From positions 8,184,001 to 8,248,000 of the forward strand of contig OZ059898.1 in the NCBI GenBank assembly GCA_964057225.1: a stretch of DNA of 64,000 bases. The letters are read 5' to 3'. Position 1 is the stretch's first letter. Each line of letters starts with the position of its first letter. Positions 1 to 11,909 of this stretch are shown here, piece by piece. A model generated the notes under the pieces. The model saw only the letters and a program-made list of their open reading frames with translations. It made no database searches and was not told where the DNA came from. The position numbers and the translations under genes are program-made. The DNA is from Auanema rhodensis (taxonomy: Eukaryota > Nematoda > Chromadorea > Rhabditida > Rhabditidae).

Positions 1-1308
1 TGGCTATTTTGTTGTTAAAAGTCTTATGGTCCACATGAGGATAGAACGTTGTGATTATATAATGGCTCGACTCTGCTCCTCACATTTTTTCTTCTCTTAT
101 TTTTCATTTTTCTGCTTCTCATACTTTTGATCTTACCTTTCCTTCACTGTTATTATTTACTATTATTTCAACCATTGACCTGTCTCGTTATTTCGCCTTC
201 TTTTTCTCTCTATCGCTCTTTTTTTCTTTTTCTTTTTCTCTCTTTCTGTTTCTCCCTCTCTTTCTTATTTTTTTCTGTTTCTCTCTTTTTTTCTGTTTCT
301 CTATTTCCTCTCTCTATCTTGTGATACGATATTGTTTCATAATGAAGATAACTGAGCGAATACTACTTCATTCCCAATGTTCTTTTATATCTTAGCAGTC
401 TTCCGTGATCATGCTAAATTATTCAGAACATTCTATTTGAAGACCGCAATTCAGATTCTCATGATTTTCCCTATTGAGTTTTTAGACCAGGCTCATTTTT
501 CTACGTCAATTATTATACAGATCAGTTTTTTCCAATGAGCTCCTTCCTGCTCAGTTATAGTTCAGACTTTGGTCTTCATTCAACTGGTTGGCCTAAAATA
601 CACTCTAAATATGTAGAAAAGTAAGATTCATTTCTTAGTATTACTTTTAACTTGCAGGCTTGAAGCCAAATCCTCCTAGCTTGGAATTTCAACTAAGTTT
701 ACACTTAGATCTCTCAATTCTGTCATTTTGAGCTTATTTTAGAATTAGCCTGACTTAAGGTTTAAGCAATTCTTGGGTATTTCATCATATCTTGCAAGGT
801 TTCTTATGTAATTCCCTATTATTTTTTTTTGTCGAATTCAATATCCAAACCAATTGATCATATATCTAAAGTACCTTTCCATATGATGATGGATGCCTAT
901 GATTCTACGACGAAACAAATCTAGAATTCATATCTTTCATGAAAGACTTGATGTGTAATTCTATCTTGTGTAGTATAGTTTTGCTCTTCGTCTTTTTTTG
1001 GTAATATAACTTTCTTTCTCATCATATTATCGATATTCATAAAGAGCACAAGGTGAGGGAGGTGGATTAAATTAATCCTTATATTTTCTTTTACAAAACA
1101 CTACAAACAATACTGGCTTATCTAGCGATCAGTACTTGCTGAGGTGACACCTATCTATCTCATCTATATATGCTTCAACGAATATGCATAAATTGCTTCC
1201 AGATATTATTTTTCTTTGACCACATGTACACAATTTTAGCAAATTGTCCACGAATTTCACACTGCTCCTTTCTCACGTTGGATGCTCCAAGCGCTTGCAT
1301 ATTCTTAC

Positions 1309-1324
1309 TCTCTCCCTCTCTCTC

Positions 1325-1395
<71 letters not shown>
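1309..1395 (+). repeat. (TC)n dinucleotide repeat
   Basis: About 87 nt of almost pure TC dinucleotides with a few interruptions. Three overlapping reading frames cross it and give Leu/Ser runs, which are artefacts of the repeat. Confidence 0.97.
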
Positions 1396-1397
<2 letters not shown>

Positions 1398-2765
1398 TTC
1401 TCTTTTCGTTCTTCATATATTTTCCAGTCTCCCTCTCCATTTTTTTAACATTTTTTTTGTCGTTTCATTTTTCTTCTTTCAAAAATAAGTTGTCCATGAC
1501 GGTTACTACGAATCTATCATAGAGCGTTATGCTTCTTAATCATGAGCTATATGTTTTGATCCCTTTAATCAAGCTATTTGCGTTGTATATCATCGGCTTG
1601 CATAGGCGACTCACCCTTCGTTATTATTTTTCTGTGTTTTACGACTATCTTTATTTGTTCTACTCATATATTTCATTATTTCATCTGTCTATTATTTCCT
1701 ATTCCTCATTACATTGTGCTAGGGTCCAGTTATTGATGAAAGTATGAATCTTCCTTTTTACCTCTTCCGAAAATTTTTGTGGCTTTTTAGTGTGTTAATT
1801 TTCATAGAAATTCTGAAGGTTCATAGTAGTTTTTGTTTATAGTGTGTGAACCTTGAAAAAAAGGTTTTGTTTTAATGATAGAACAAAGTTTTGCCACCTG
1901 TCGTTATTATATCTGAAGTAGGTAATATTGCCTCAAACGTTCTTCAACGAAGCTTGAAAATTACTAGCTTCGGAACTTTTAAGAGCTGCTTTGATTGATC
2001 TTTATTCCCTAGCTTTCTATTCTTTTTCTTCGTTTATCTCACACGTTTTCTGTGTCATTTGTCTGTTCACCCTTGTTTCTAGTGCTAGAACAAGCCGTGT
2101 CGAAGTAGCAATTCAGCTTTCCATTTCTTCCTTTCCTTCTTTTGGTTCAACTCATAGATGAAGAAGACGACGAAGAAGAGCTGACTAATATGTATGTGCA
2201 TAGCTGGAGAGAAAGAGACCAGGAGGAGAAAAGAGTCACCCGGAAAGGCGAGAGCCTTTAGATAGATGGAGACGGAGAGCGTCAGGGAATTTGGCGCGGG
2301 ATAGCATGTCCATATATGTAGATGACTATGTCTTTCAAACTTGAAGAAAAACTAGAAATCGGCAATAGTAGGCTTAGTTAAAATACTATGGCTATGCTGA
2401 GCCGTTCATTTTTCGAAATATCATTGAATTCCGCTACTTCAATTATAAACTAATTGTTGGAATGTTTATTCGATTAACGTCGAAATGAATGGTATCAATA
2501 AGATTTTACCTAGATTTATGAAGAAGCCGGGTGTGACGGACTCAATGTTTACCAAGAAAAAAGTGATAAGCTTCGGTCATTCTTTTTTCGCATATTATAA
2601 GGTTTAAGATCAGTTGTTGCCCCAATTGTTTAAATTAATAGTTTGGGGGAAAAAGAAGAAGAACTTTTTCAGCTATAGCGTTAAGTTTTAAAATATTGCA
2701 TGGTATGCGCAGTTACTTACCGATACATAGATGCATGCACACATACGGCTATCGCAGCCTCTCCG

Positions 2766-2837
2766 GCAGGCCGAGGCCCCCAAGCCGGGGATCGATTAAT
2801 CAATAGAGCGAGAAACTTGGCTGGGCTCTCGGCCTGC
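2766..2837. repeat. GC-rich imperfect stem: 10-bp perfect inverted repeat
   Basis: The left arm GCAGGCCGAG (2766-2775) is the exact reverse complement of the right arm CTCGGCCTGC (2828-2837). Just inside the left arm lies a smaller CCCC/GGGG pairing with a five-base spacer. The patch is much more GC-rich than its surroundings. It could be a structured RNA, a promoter-proximal segment or a transposon relic; nothing seen decides which. Confidence 0.6.
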
Positions 2838-5173
2838 TTTTCGTCAACGTTCTCCGAGGTTCCGTCATATTTTATTCACTATTCATAGACTTCTTTTAGT
2901 TATACTGTGTTTAGTCTATTCAGTACGCCTTTGATTCTTCTTTTCCATAGCTCGAGCTAAATCGCATATCGATTTTGAGCTTTCTTCTTGGTATTCGAAA
3001 TAATAACATTCATGCCATTCAATTTATGTCTACTCTCTGTGCAGATTTTACATTTAGAGTTTATTCGCCTTTTAAATATTTCCGTGCTCTTCACAAATTT
3101 AAAGATTTTAGCGCGGATGTTAAATCCGTCACGCACATAAAAAGCAAGTTCCAGCCGCCTGTTCAGCTATGAGATTGTGTGGAACAAAAAGTTCGCTTTG
3201 ATAGTGATATTAACTATTTTAATGTGAAAGAGTGTCCTTTCTTTATGACAAAACTCATTTAATTTTTTTGTTCTTTTTTTTATATCCGGGGGTTAGGGTG
3301 CCATTTGAAGTCGTGAATGGTTTTGTATTACAAACAAGAAGAAATATTATGTTTTCCTTTTCAAGTTTTGCTCATCGTTATGCTAAGGCCAATTGAACAG
3401 AAAGTAAAAAATGACTCTTTTTGAAGTATGACAGCAAATGGCAAGTCTTAGGGTGGATGATGGACTCACTATGTCGTTGCTAATCGAAGGAAAATACAAC
3501 GTGCCCCGAGAATTGAGTTACTATAGTGTTTAACGATCTTTACATTATTTCTTTAGTTGAGTTATTATGACAGTATTTTTATTTTTAAAGTTTAAAAGAA
3601 TCAAAAAATTATATCATCCGTTTAGTTGTCTCTACTTAAACTTTGTTTAATGGGTGGTCTAACTCCAAATTAAACAATTTAATCGTATTCATTTCCCTAA
3701 TTAAGCTTGTTAGTGATTGTGGACCTTCTATCCTCAGTTTAATAGAAGGCAAAATTAATGATGCAATATGTTTTGCAAATACAATCAACAAAAATGGAAC
3801 TAATTTACGATTCTTGTATGTTCATGTAGCTTAGAAGGTGAAGTATTCTTGAGAACTGCTTGAATAGTTCTTTTAGAAGTTTATCGTCTTCTGACTAGTT
3901 GCATTATTTACACGTCCTGACTTGGTGGCTGCTTTGACTACAAGCGGAATCAGATATTCCACTCGAAAATAAAGGAGATTTGGCTTCTCTTTCTTTCATC
4001 ATACCTGTAACCTCGACATCTACCTCGATATATTTTCTATCGTTCATGCATTCTTGACATTTTGTCAGTTCTTTAGCGAAAATCAACAAATTCGTTTTTG
4101 ATTTTGCTACTACCGCTTCTACTTCATCTGTTGTTTCGTTCACTCGCTTCGTCGACTTTTTCGTATCTACTTCTCTCATATCTGGCTTCTTTTCATGTCT
4201 CTATGCTCATCTTTCGTTGTTTTTCATATTTTCTTCAATGTGGGTGGTAGGTCTGTTGTTGGCCACACTATCGTGAAAGTAACATTATGTAAACTTTACA
4301 ACGAGAAAATCTTTTTCGGCTCTGTTAAATATCTGCTCTTTGCTTCGTTTTTGTGAATTTTTGAAATGAGCTTTCTTACTCTACCACCCTCCAAGTAAGG
4401 GGAAACAATTAGAAAGTCTTTTCATCGTTCATTGATTGACATCCGACCACTCGCTTTTCGTGCTGATCATGGCCTACAAGTCTTCACGAGAGTTATTCCG
4501 TTCATTGTTCTCTGAAAAGCTATTCCTTTATAATTTATAATTCTTTACAAGTTTTTTTTTACAATAAAAGGTTCTTTCATAAAGGTGTGATCACTGCAAA
4601 CTATACTTCGTCACCTATTTCTGACCATGTACTTAACCCACCTATTTGTTATGCTTGTAATGTTTTTTATGGCATTCTGCCTATTTTCTGAACTGACTTC
4701 CATATAGTGACTCTACTAATCTTTTATTGTTGTTCTTTCAAAATGTTTTTTTGACAAACAAACAAGTTTGAGCTATTTCCACTGTCAGTCTATATCAGGA
4801 AAAGCGCTGTAGGTTTGCCAGCCGTAGTTGTCGTCTTCAGTATTTTCCACACCCTTTTCTTATTTTATAAGTTTTCTTTTTTTTTCTCACACATACACAG
4901 ACTTCTGATTGCCGTTGTTTGTTTTCCGTACTACTATAATTTTTCATTATGGTATTGTTTTATTTTTAGAATTAATTCTTCGTATTTAATCATTTTTATT
5001 ATTTTATTATACATATCTGACCTCATCTTCAAAACAATTTTGAATATATGAGTTTAGAGATTCATTCTCGCTCATTCTTTTGAGATACGTTATGTTTTAG
5101 AAACTCTTTAAAAACTTTATCTCTGATCCCAAATAGAATATATTTTTATTTGATATTTATCTGATATGATTTT

Positions 5174-5196
5174 CCTTCTCCTTCTCCTTCTCCTTC
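5174..5196 (+). repeat. (CTTCTC)n microsatellite
   Basis: Short hexamer-like pyrimidine repeat (CCTTCT units) in the T-rich upstream region. Confidence 0.85.
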
Positions 5197-6694
5197 GACT
5201 AAGATTTATTTTTATTATCGGTTTGACGATTTTGTCCATACAACAGTCTGTTTTCCACGCATTTTGTCACATTTTTTTGTATATGGCTCAATACTCGTAG
5301 AATAGAAAAGCCTGTTTTTAGTTTCTTTTTTTACTAGAATTTTTTGAATAGGCATGATGTTAAACAGAGAGATGAGCGACAAAATAATTACTTATTAGTT
5401 GTTGCCGTTCTGCAATCTTTTTTCACCTGCACACCTTGACTTTTGAAATGGTGTGCCTGATAATTCCAGTTTTTCAAGAATATATACATAATTATATGTT
5501 TATATTTATCATATATTTAACTTGTTATTAATATAACACTTTATCTTACAACTTCATACTTTTTAGTCACTTTTTTTTAATATTGAACCTTTTTCTACCT
5601 ATGTTCAATATCACCTCTATAATACTATCAAGTTTCGTATCTTCAACAACAGTGCTGTTTCCGTCCTTTCAATGTAGAAATCATACAATTATTACTTTAT
5701 ATCCTGTTACTATTGAAAATGGAGGCAATGACTTAAGGACACAGGCATTATTATTTTGAACAGCCAAAAAATTTGCAATTTAATTTCGCACGAGTCGTGC
5801 TACCACTGTTATTACTACCCTGCTCGCTTTATCTTGACAGTTTTTCCTACAAATTTGTCATTTATTTTTTTGCACCTGTTAATTTATCCGTCAAGCGAAC
5901 TTTATCGTTTGAAAAAGGTATATTTACTTTCTCCACTTGAAAATTGCTGAGAATATATCTGATGCATACTTTTTGTATTAGAAACTGTTTCAATTTGTTA
6001 TATCTGCACGGTATACTGTCCGAGAGGCTTCTCAGCAATCCTATGTTTTTGGTTGCTTTAGGCTGTTTTTGGAAGCACTCAGAGAAAAGATGATGGGGGG
6101 AAAAGAGGGTAGAGAAAAATAGAGAAAAGAGGAGGCAGTTTGGCAGGCGAGCAGTGGCCTTCTTTGGCAGCTCGATTAGCCCAGCACTTGGCTCAACAAC
6201 GACGAAGAGTCTAGCATCTGCTAGAACCGCTTAGCTCGGGCTGAGCTCATCCGATTTCCGTTTCTTCAGCTGCCCAAAACCTATTGTCTTGACCTGGCTC
6301 ACTATTTTCTGGTTTTAAAACTGACCAAACTACAGCGCTAACTACCATCGTGCTGCTCTCTAATATATCAGATAAGTGTTCTTCGTATGAATAACAAGGG
6401 TGGTATTTTCAAAAGAATTTTTTTTTCTGTTGATTATCACGCACTTGTCTCTCAGTCAGAAAATTGTTCAGTGTGTATACATTCCTTCCTAGACTTGGTT
6501 TAAGAACAGAAAAAAACGTTGCCTACTATACGTTCATATCTATATTTATAGTAGGCAAAATATATACATTTCTTATCGGGGAACCTTTTGTTCAGACCTG
6601 ATAATTTGAAGTTATCCAGCTGCGAAGCCTCATGTTGCAGTCGAATCCATGCCGAGGGCCTCTATTCTGGGCGTCTGTTAGAGCCGTATATCTG

Positions 6695-6723
6695 CCGGAG
6701 TCCGCTGCAGCCGGAGTCCACTG
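6695..6723. repeat. Short tandem duplication in a GC-richer patch
   Basis: Two 13-nt copies (CCGGAGTCCGCTG and CCGGAGTCCACTG) are separated by CAG and differ at one position. They lie inside a 92-codon minus-strand reading frame that has no recognisable similarity, so they are recorded as sequence repeats only. Confidence 0.7.
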
Positions 6724-8074
6724 AAACTTTCCCTCGGGACTTTTAAGAGAAACAGGGAGGGATAGAGGAAAGGGAAAAGCTTGCAATGTGGAGAAAACGG
6801 GAAAGATGAAGCTAAGGCAATGGCACGAGACGAAAACGAAATGCAGCAGTTCAAATATGCAAAGTCTCATTTTTGCTTTAGTTTTATGTTTTGGCTTTCA
6901 AAGCATTTATTCTCAATGCTATTTTGCAGTTTCTTGAAATACTCTTGAAATGAAGATACTGCGCTTTGTAGAAATATTTGTAATATTACGTGCGATGCGT
7001 GATTATGATCGTCATACGCTTACATCACTTATTTGACCTGTGAAAATAAAACCGGTTGTATTCGATGTGAGTTGCATTTCTTCTTAAAAAACGAAGTAAT
7101 ACGTTTTTCGCTGTTTATGTTTAGCTTGGCCTATTTCATTCGGACAGCTTCACATGGCGATATGTTTTGTGCTTGTGCTAGCTTTTGTTCTGAATATCGG
7201 CAGTTTTTGTCTATCCATGCTTTCCTAATTTGTCTTTCCGCTCTCTTTCGGTATTTTTCCGCCTTCCCATTTCGGTCTCCACCTTTTTTTCGTGCTGTTG
7301 CCACAGGAAAGTAGGCTAACCAGCTGTTGCAACAAACTTAAGAAGTATCGACGGAAATTTCGGAAAGTTGCCAAAGGCTGAACTTACATATAACCATTTT
7401 GCTTTTCCTGAATCTAATGAATTGCAGAACATATAAAGTTTATTAGTTTACTATTTTTTTAAGCAAGAACAAATTAATGTTTAATCGTAGTTTTTCAACA
7501 ATTCGTTCTACACGAGGACCTCCTATACCAAGTGTTGATCTTTGCTCTGGACTTACGAAGGCCTTGAGGCTATTCACGGTCCAGCATGAGTAGATTTTAA
7601 TACAGCTTAAGGCTATGCCCTTGAGGAGCTTCATTAACTTGCTTTCTACCTTATCCATTGTACTTTTCACTCGTTTTAAAGATTACTCTTCTTAGTGCTA
7701 TGTTTTCTGTTTTTTTTAGTATAATAATTAATATAGATCACAAGATAAACATTGCTAGGTTCAGTTCAATCCTGAACATCTCTTCATGTGTTCAACCTCC
7801 GTTCTTTTCTTGCTTTGACAAAGCATTCACTACGTCGTTATCCTATTGATTCATCCTTATTTTTCGTTCTCTCATTCTCTCTGAGTTGAGCATTTAGTCT
7901 TCAAGTTTGTTGTCACCTTTTCTCTCAGACAAGTCTCATCTCTGGCACTGGCTTGGTATTTCCCTGCTGTCTCTGCTCGTCTTTAGCTGTATCTCCTGTT
8001 CTTCTTGCATCTCATCAGACTTACAGCCTTTTCTCGCCAGCTCATCTCACGATCGGTTAGCTCCAGTTGGCTTC

Positions 8075-8075
<1 letters not shown>

Positions 8076-8105
<30 letters not shown>
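8076..8105 (+). repeat. (TTTC)n microsatellite
   Basis: About seven TTTC units followed by a short TATC stretch, in non-coding T-rich sequence. Confidence 0.95.
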
Positions 8106-8962
8106 ATCTATCTCTTCCCTTTCTAATCTCTATCTAACTGCCGAGGGTCATGTTACAACGACCAAGTCTATAGCTAGGAATATAGGTTTGTCACAGGTCG
8201 ACAATTCTTTTTCGCGAGAACTTTCTGCTGATCTTTATGGATGATGTTTCACTGCATAACCATGTTCGTATTTCTTTTTTCAAACAAATTATTACCAGTA
8301 ATCAATTATATGCTTATCAGTCTCTTTCATTGTTGCTTTATCTCTGAAAGTAATATTATAGCTCTAATATCATTTGTTGCTCGAGCATACATATATGATG
8401 CCGTGATCGATTTTCATTTTTTTCTATTTGTTGCTTACAATGCCAGCAGCCTTGCGCGAGTTGGTGTTTTCCTGTAACTGCGCTATTCAACGTCTTTTGT
8501 TTTGTTTTTCTTTCTATATTTGACTATCTGTCTGTCTATATATGTTTTTATATATATATCATAAGAAAATATGCTCATTACATGTTTAGTCTCCTGTTAT
8601 TCTGTAATTTCAATGATATGTATTGAATATACATTGTTTCCTGTGAACTAAAAGTTTTAATTTTTGACTCACAGATATATTGCATTTGAATTTCGTTGAC
8701 TCAATTAATATATTTCAAAATATATCATTAAAGAATGAACATTAGTTCTTAGTCATTGGCTTGTTCTATTCTCGGGGTAGTTCTTGACGTCATACGTTTA
8801 CGGATCTTTCACAACGAATGTGATTTCACCCAGACATTCCACGAACCCGATTTCGGCGCAACTGTTATTACCTTGCTAAATGCCGTGTTTCTTGTTGTCA
8901 CATGATCGTCTTTCAATTGCTGTCTTTTTGTTCGATTGGCAATTATTTCGATTTTTTTTCAG

Positions 8963-9046
8963 GATTCGGGTAGGAGCTCGGTGACCAAGAGTCGTCGCTG
9001 TCAGAATCTTCCTTTGCACTGAGAATGGTCGTCCGAGGAGACCAAG
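8963..9046 (+). other. Candidate 5' untranslated exon of the mevalonate kinase gene, with upstream ATG
   Basis: A GC-richer 84-nt block is bounded by a strong acceptor (polyT-CAG) and a donor AAG|GTATGT, and looks like an exon. If joined to the next acceptor at 11,665, the ATG at 9,025 opens a frame that ends after about 19 codons inside that exon, out of frame with the kinase. It would therefore be a 5' leader exon carrying a short uORF. Alternatively the block is unspliced or belongs to another transcript. This is a splice-signal call only; no transcript evidence is available. Confidence 0.4.
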
Positions 9047-11670
9047 GTATGTTTAAGTTTTCGATTGCTGCGCTTTCAATTAGTTAAATCATTGAAATGT
9101 TAGCTTTCAAAATAAGTTTAAGAGTAATAATTCTAATGCGTTCTTCCCGATTCCGCCCACAGATCTAGTTAGCTGGAACAGCCTGTATAGGCAAAATAGC
9201 CCGGAGGTGGTCCCTATCAAATTTTAGTTTGAGCAAATAAGACTCTTCCTGTATACTATTACATTACTTTCCTTCAAAGAAACTAGCAACCTCAGATTTT
9301 TCATCTCACTCGTGCATACATCACGTTTGTCGCTTCTAACGCACCATTTTTCAATGCAGTTCGGCTCTCATTCTGCACTTTTGAACATTTCTACCCTTTT
9401 CTATGTTTAGCGTCAATTTTTAGCGTTTAACACATTTTCTTTCACGGATTATGCTAATTCTGGGCCATCAGCTCAGCCAGGCAGTTGATATCTTCATTCA
9501 CAGTTTCTCTCACCCCTTAACTTTCTTTCTCTTTTTCTTTCTTTCATTCTACTTTCGCAATTTTCTTTCGACATCATCAGCAAGAGAAGCGAGAGTTCCA
9601 TCCATTCAATAAGTGTGTGAGTGTATGCTGGAGAAACCAGCTCTATTTTCGTGTCGGAACCTTCGAAGATCGGATATGCTTAGATATAATTCCACCAATT
9701 TTGAAAAAGCTGTAACATATAGTTTGCGTTATTTTGTTTTTATACTAGTATATATTCCATTTTGAAGATTTTTCTTTTTTTTCTCGATTTGAAGCTGAAA
9801 ATGGATTCAACATAAAACGGTTTTTTTTTATTGTTGGTTTTTTTATCCAGAGTCCTGAAGCAGTTTTGCCTTTCTATCTTTCTCCATCCCTCTTTCCTTA
9901 CCTTCCTCTCACTCTCTGCATTAGGCCCACATACTAATTTATAGACCTTTCATGGCTAGTGACTTTTCCCTTAGGCCAAAATGAAGCATTTGCTCAGCTG
10001 GATTTCGAGTTGTCGTGCGTCACTGGAAGAGCTGATAAGCAGCGTATTTCCTAGACATATTCGGAAAAATCGCGGCACCTTTTACGCTATGGTAATCGGA
10101 TCGCTTTTTCAATGTTTCTATTTTACTTTTCCTCTTAATAATTTTGCTGATGCAGTTGCGATTGGTCGATTTTCGTCATCGGAGCTTGATATGTTAAAAA
10201 TGATAAGTTGACAACTGATACCACTCATGATTACTTACATAAGCCGTCGTTTGTTTAAATTTTTTGAAAACAGTTTCAGACAAGAGTATATATCCAAAGT
10301 TCGATTTCAGTAGATGTTTTCTAGAACAATTGCATGATTTTAATTGCATTTGGTCTTTTCGTTCACATTTTCCGTTTCATTCCGCACTTATGTTTGTTTT
10401 ATAGAAAACTATGTAAAATTACGAATTTATTTCTTATCGTAGACTAAATCTTTGCGTTTTTCATAGCCGTCTACACTTTTATATAGCTCAGCGTCTGCAT
10501 TGCTTTACAAAATATTGTTACCTTTTTTATCGATTTGCTATCTTCTATAAGTCTCGATAAGGAACAAGTTAGGTTCTACATCATGACGTCAGCTCGCCTC
10601 CTTTTTTTAGTTTTCCGTCACTGACTTTTGCTTTCTGTCCGTGTTCGTAGTTTCAAAAGAAAATGAAGGCAGCCACTTTTCATTCTGCTGTTTTCTAACT
10701 AATATATTGTAAAGAATATTCTATTTTTCATTAACATCTTTATATGTTCTATTAATTCTTCCCCTTAGCTTATGCCTTAGCGCGATTCAATAATACTCGT
10801 CGCTCTTCTTACCATTATAGGCATATATGTTTTCGAGTCCGTCATATTTGCAGCTGTTTTATATCTTCTTCTGCTTGCAATGGCTCACTCTTGTTTAGAT
10901 CTCACCTATCTATGGAAATATTTTATATCTCATAAATATGCTTGTATAATCATCTTCTCATAGTCAAGACTCTCTTTTTTCGATTTAGTAAAATGATACT
11001 GCTAGCTCTTCCTCATAAGTCAAGAAAATAGAGAGCAATTGATATTTTCCTTCGTATTCTTCGCTGCTGAATCCCCGAGAAGAATGCAGTAGCAGTCATT
11101 TTGCCAAGGCCGGGGTAAATGTTTTTCATGATTTCTATCGTTTATTGGAGACTCAGAGAGAACGAAGTTGCCTGTGTCTCTATTGCTGCTCCTGCTTTTC
11201 ACGACGTTGTCGTCGTCAAGTGTGTAGTAGTTGCTTCCAACCTCCTCTTACTCTTTTCCTATCTACTCGTTTGTCTTTCTCTCATTCTCTTATGTAAACA
11301 GTTGCTATCATTCATCCCCTTCTTTTCTTTTGCTATCCATTACTGCAAAGACGTCCTCATTCACTCATGAACCTCGACTTTCTATGTCGTTAATATTATG
11401 TTTTTAACTGATCGTTATCGGTATTGGCATAACAGTTGTACAAACTATCCTCTCAATTAGCTGTTCGTTTTCAGGCTAATAGCGTTATTTTAGTATGTAT
11501 TCGTTTTGTGCTTTGTTGTAGCTCTGTGCTACGTTCATGAGCATCACTCATATCTATTTTTTATTTCCGTTTTTCGGTTCGTGTATATGTTTTGTCGTTT
11601 TTATCTTCATCTTCTCGAAGTAAAAGTAAGACCAGGTCCAAATATTCTGTTTATTATACTGTAGACTGTG

Positions 11671-11861
11671 ATGGCTGCTGTCGACAGTCACATGGAAGTT
11701 GATGTGCCACTAAGCATTCTCGATACCAACAATTTGACCGTTGAGACTGCGGGCTTCGTGGATGAGACAGGTATTAGTAATTCACGTCATATTTCCACCT
11801 GTGCGTGTACCTCTCTCTTTCTTTCTCTCTCTCTCTCTCTCACGCTCTCTATATCTCTCAC

Positions 11862-11909
<48 letters not shown>

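Larger units (their letters stand above)
1..8962. other. Gene-poor T-rich region, no supported coding exon
   Basis: No reading frame here shows a recognisable domain or a chain of short exons closing in phase like the genes to the right. The + strand is strongly pyrimidine-rich (T well above A), the same bias seen in introns of + strand genes further on. This suggests the stretch is transcribed left to right, perhaps as 5' introns or upstream region of the mevalonate kinase gene, but that is inference. It contains a long (TC)n tract, a (TTTC)n tract, a GC-richer patch with inverted repeats near 2.77 kb and another GC-richer patch near 6.6-6.75 kb. Confidence 0.6.

Noticed and set aside
1244-1522. 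Ser/Leu-repeat reading frames over the (TC)n tracts at 1.3 kb and 11.8 kb
   Set aside because: They are translations of a dinucleotide repeat; the second lies inside an intron.
2700-2888. 62-codon plus-strand frame across the GC-rich patch
   Set aside because: The frame is explained by local GC content and the inverted repeat; its translation shows no family features.
3904-4179. 91-codon minus-strand reading frame with charged composition
   Set aside because: No recognisable domain, no splice-consistent neighbours and T-rich surroundings. A frame of this length can occur by chance in 11 kb of non-coding DNA.
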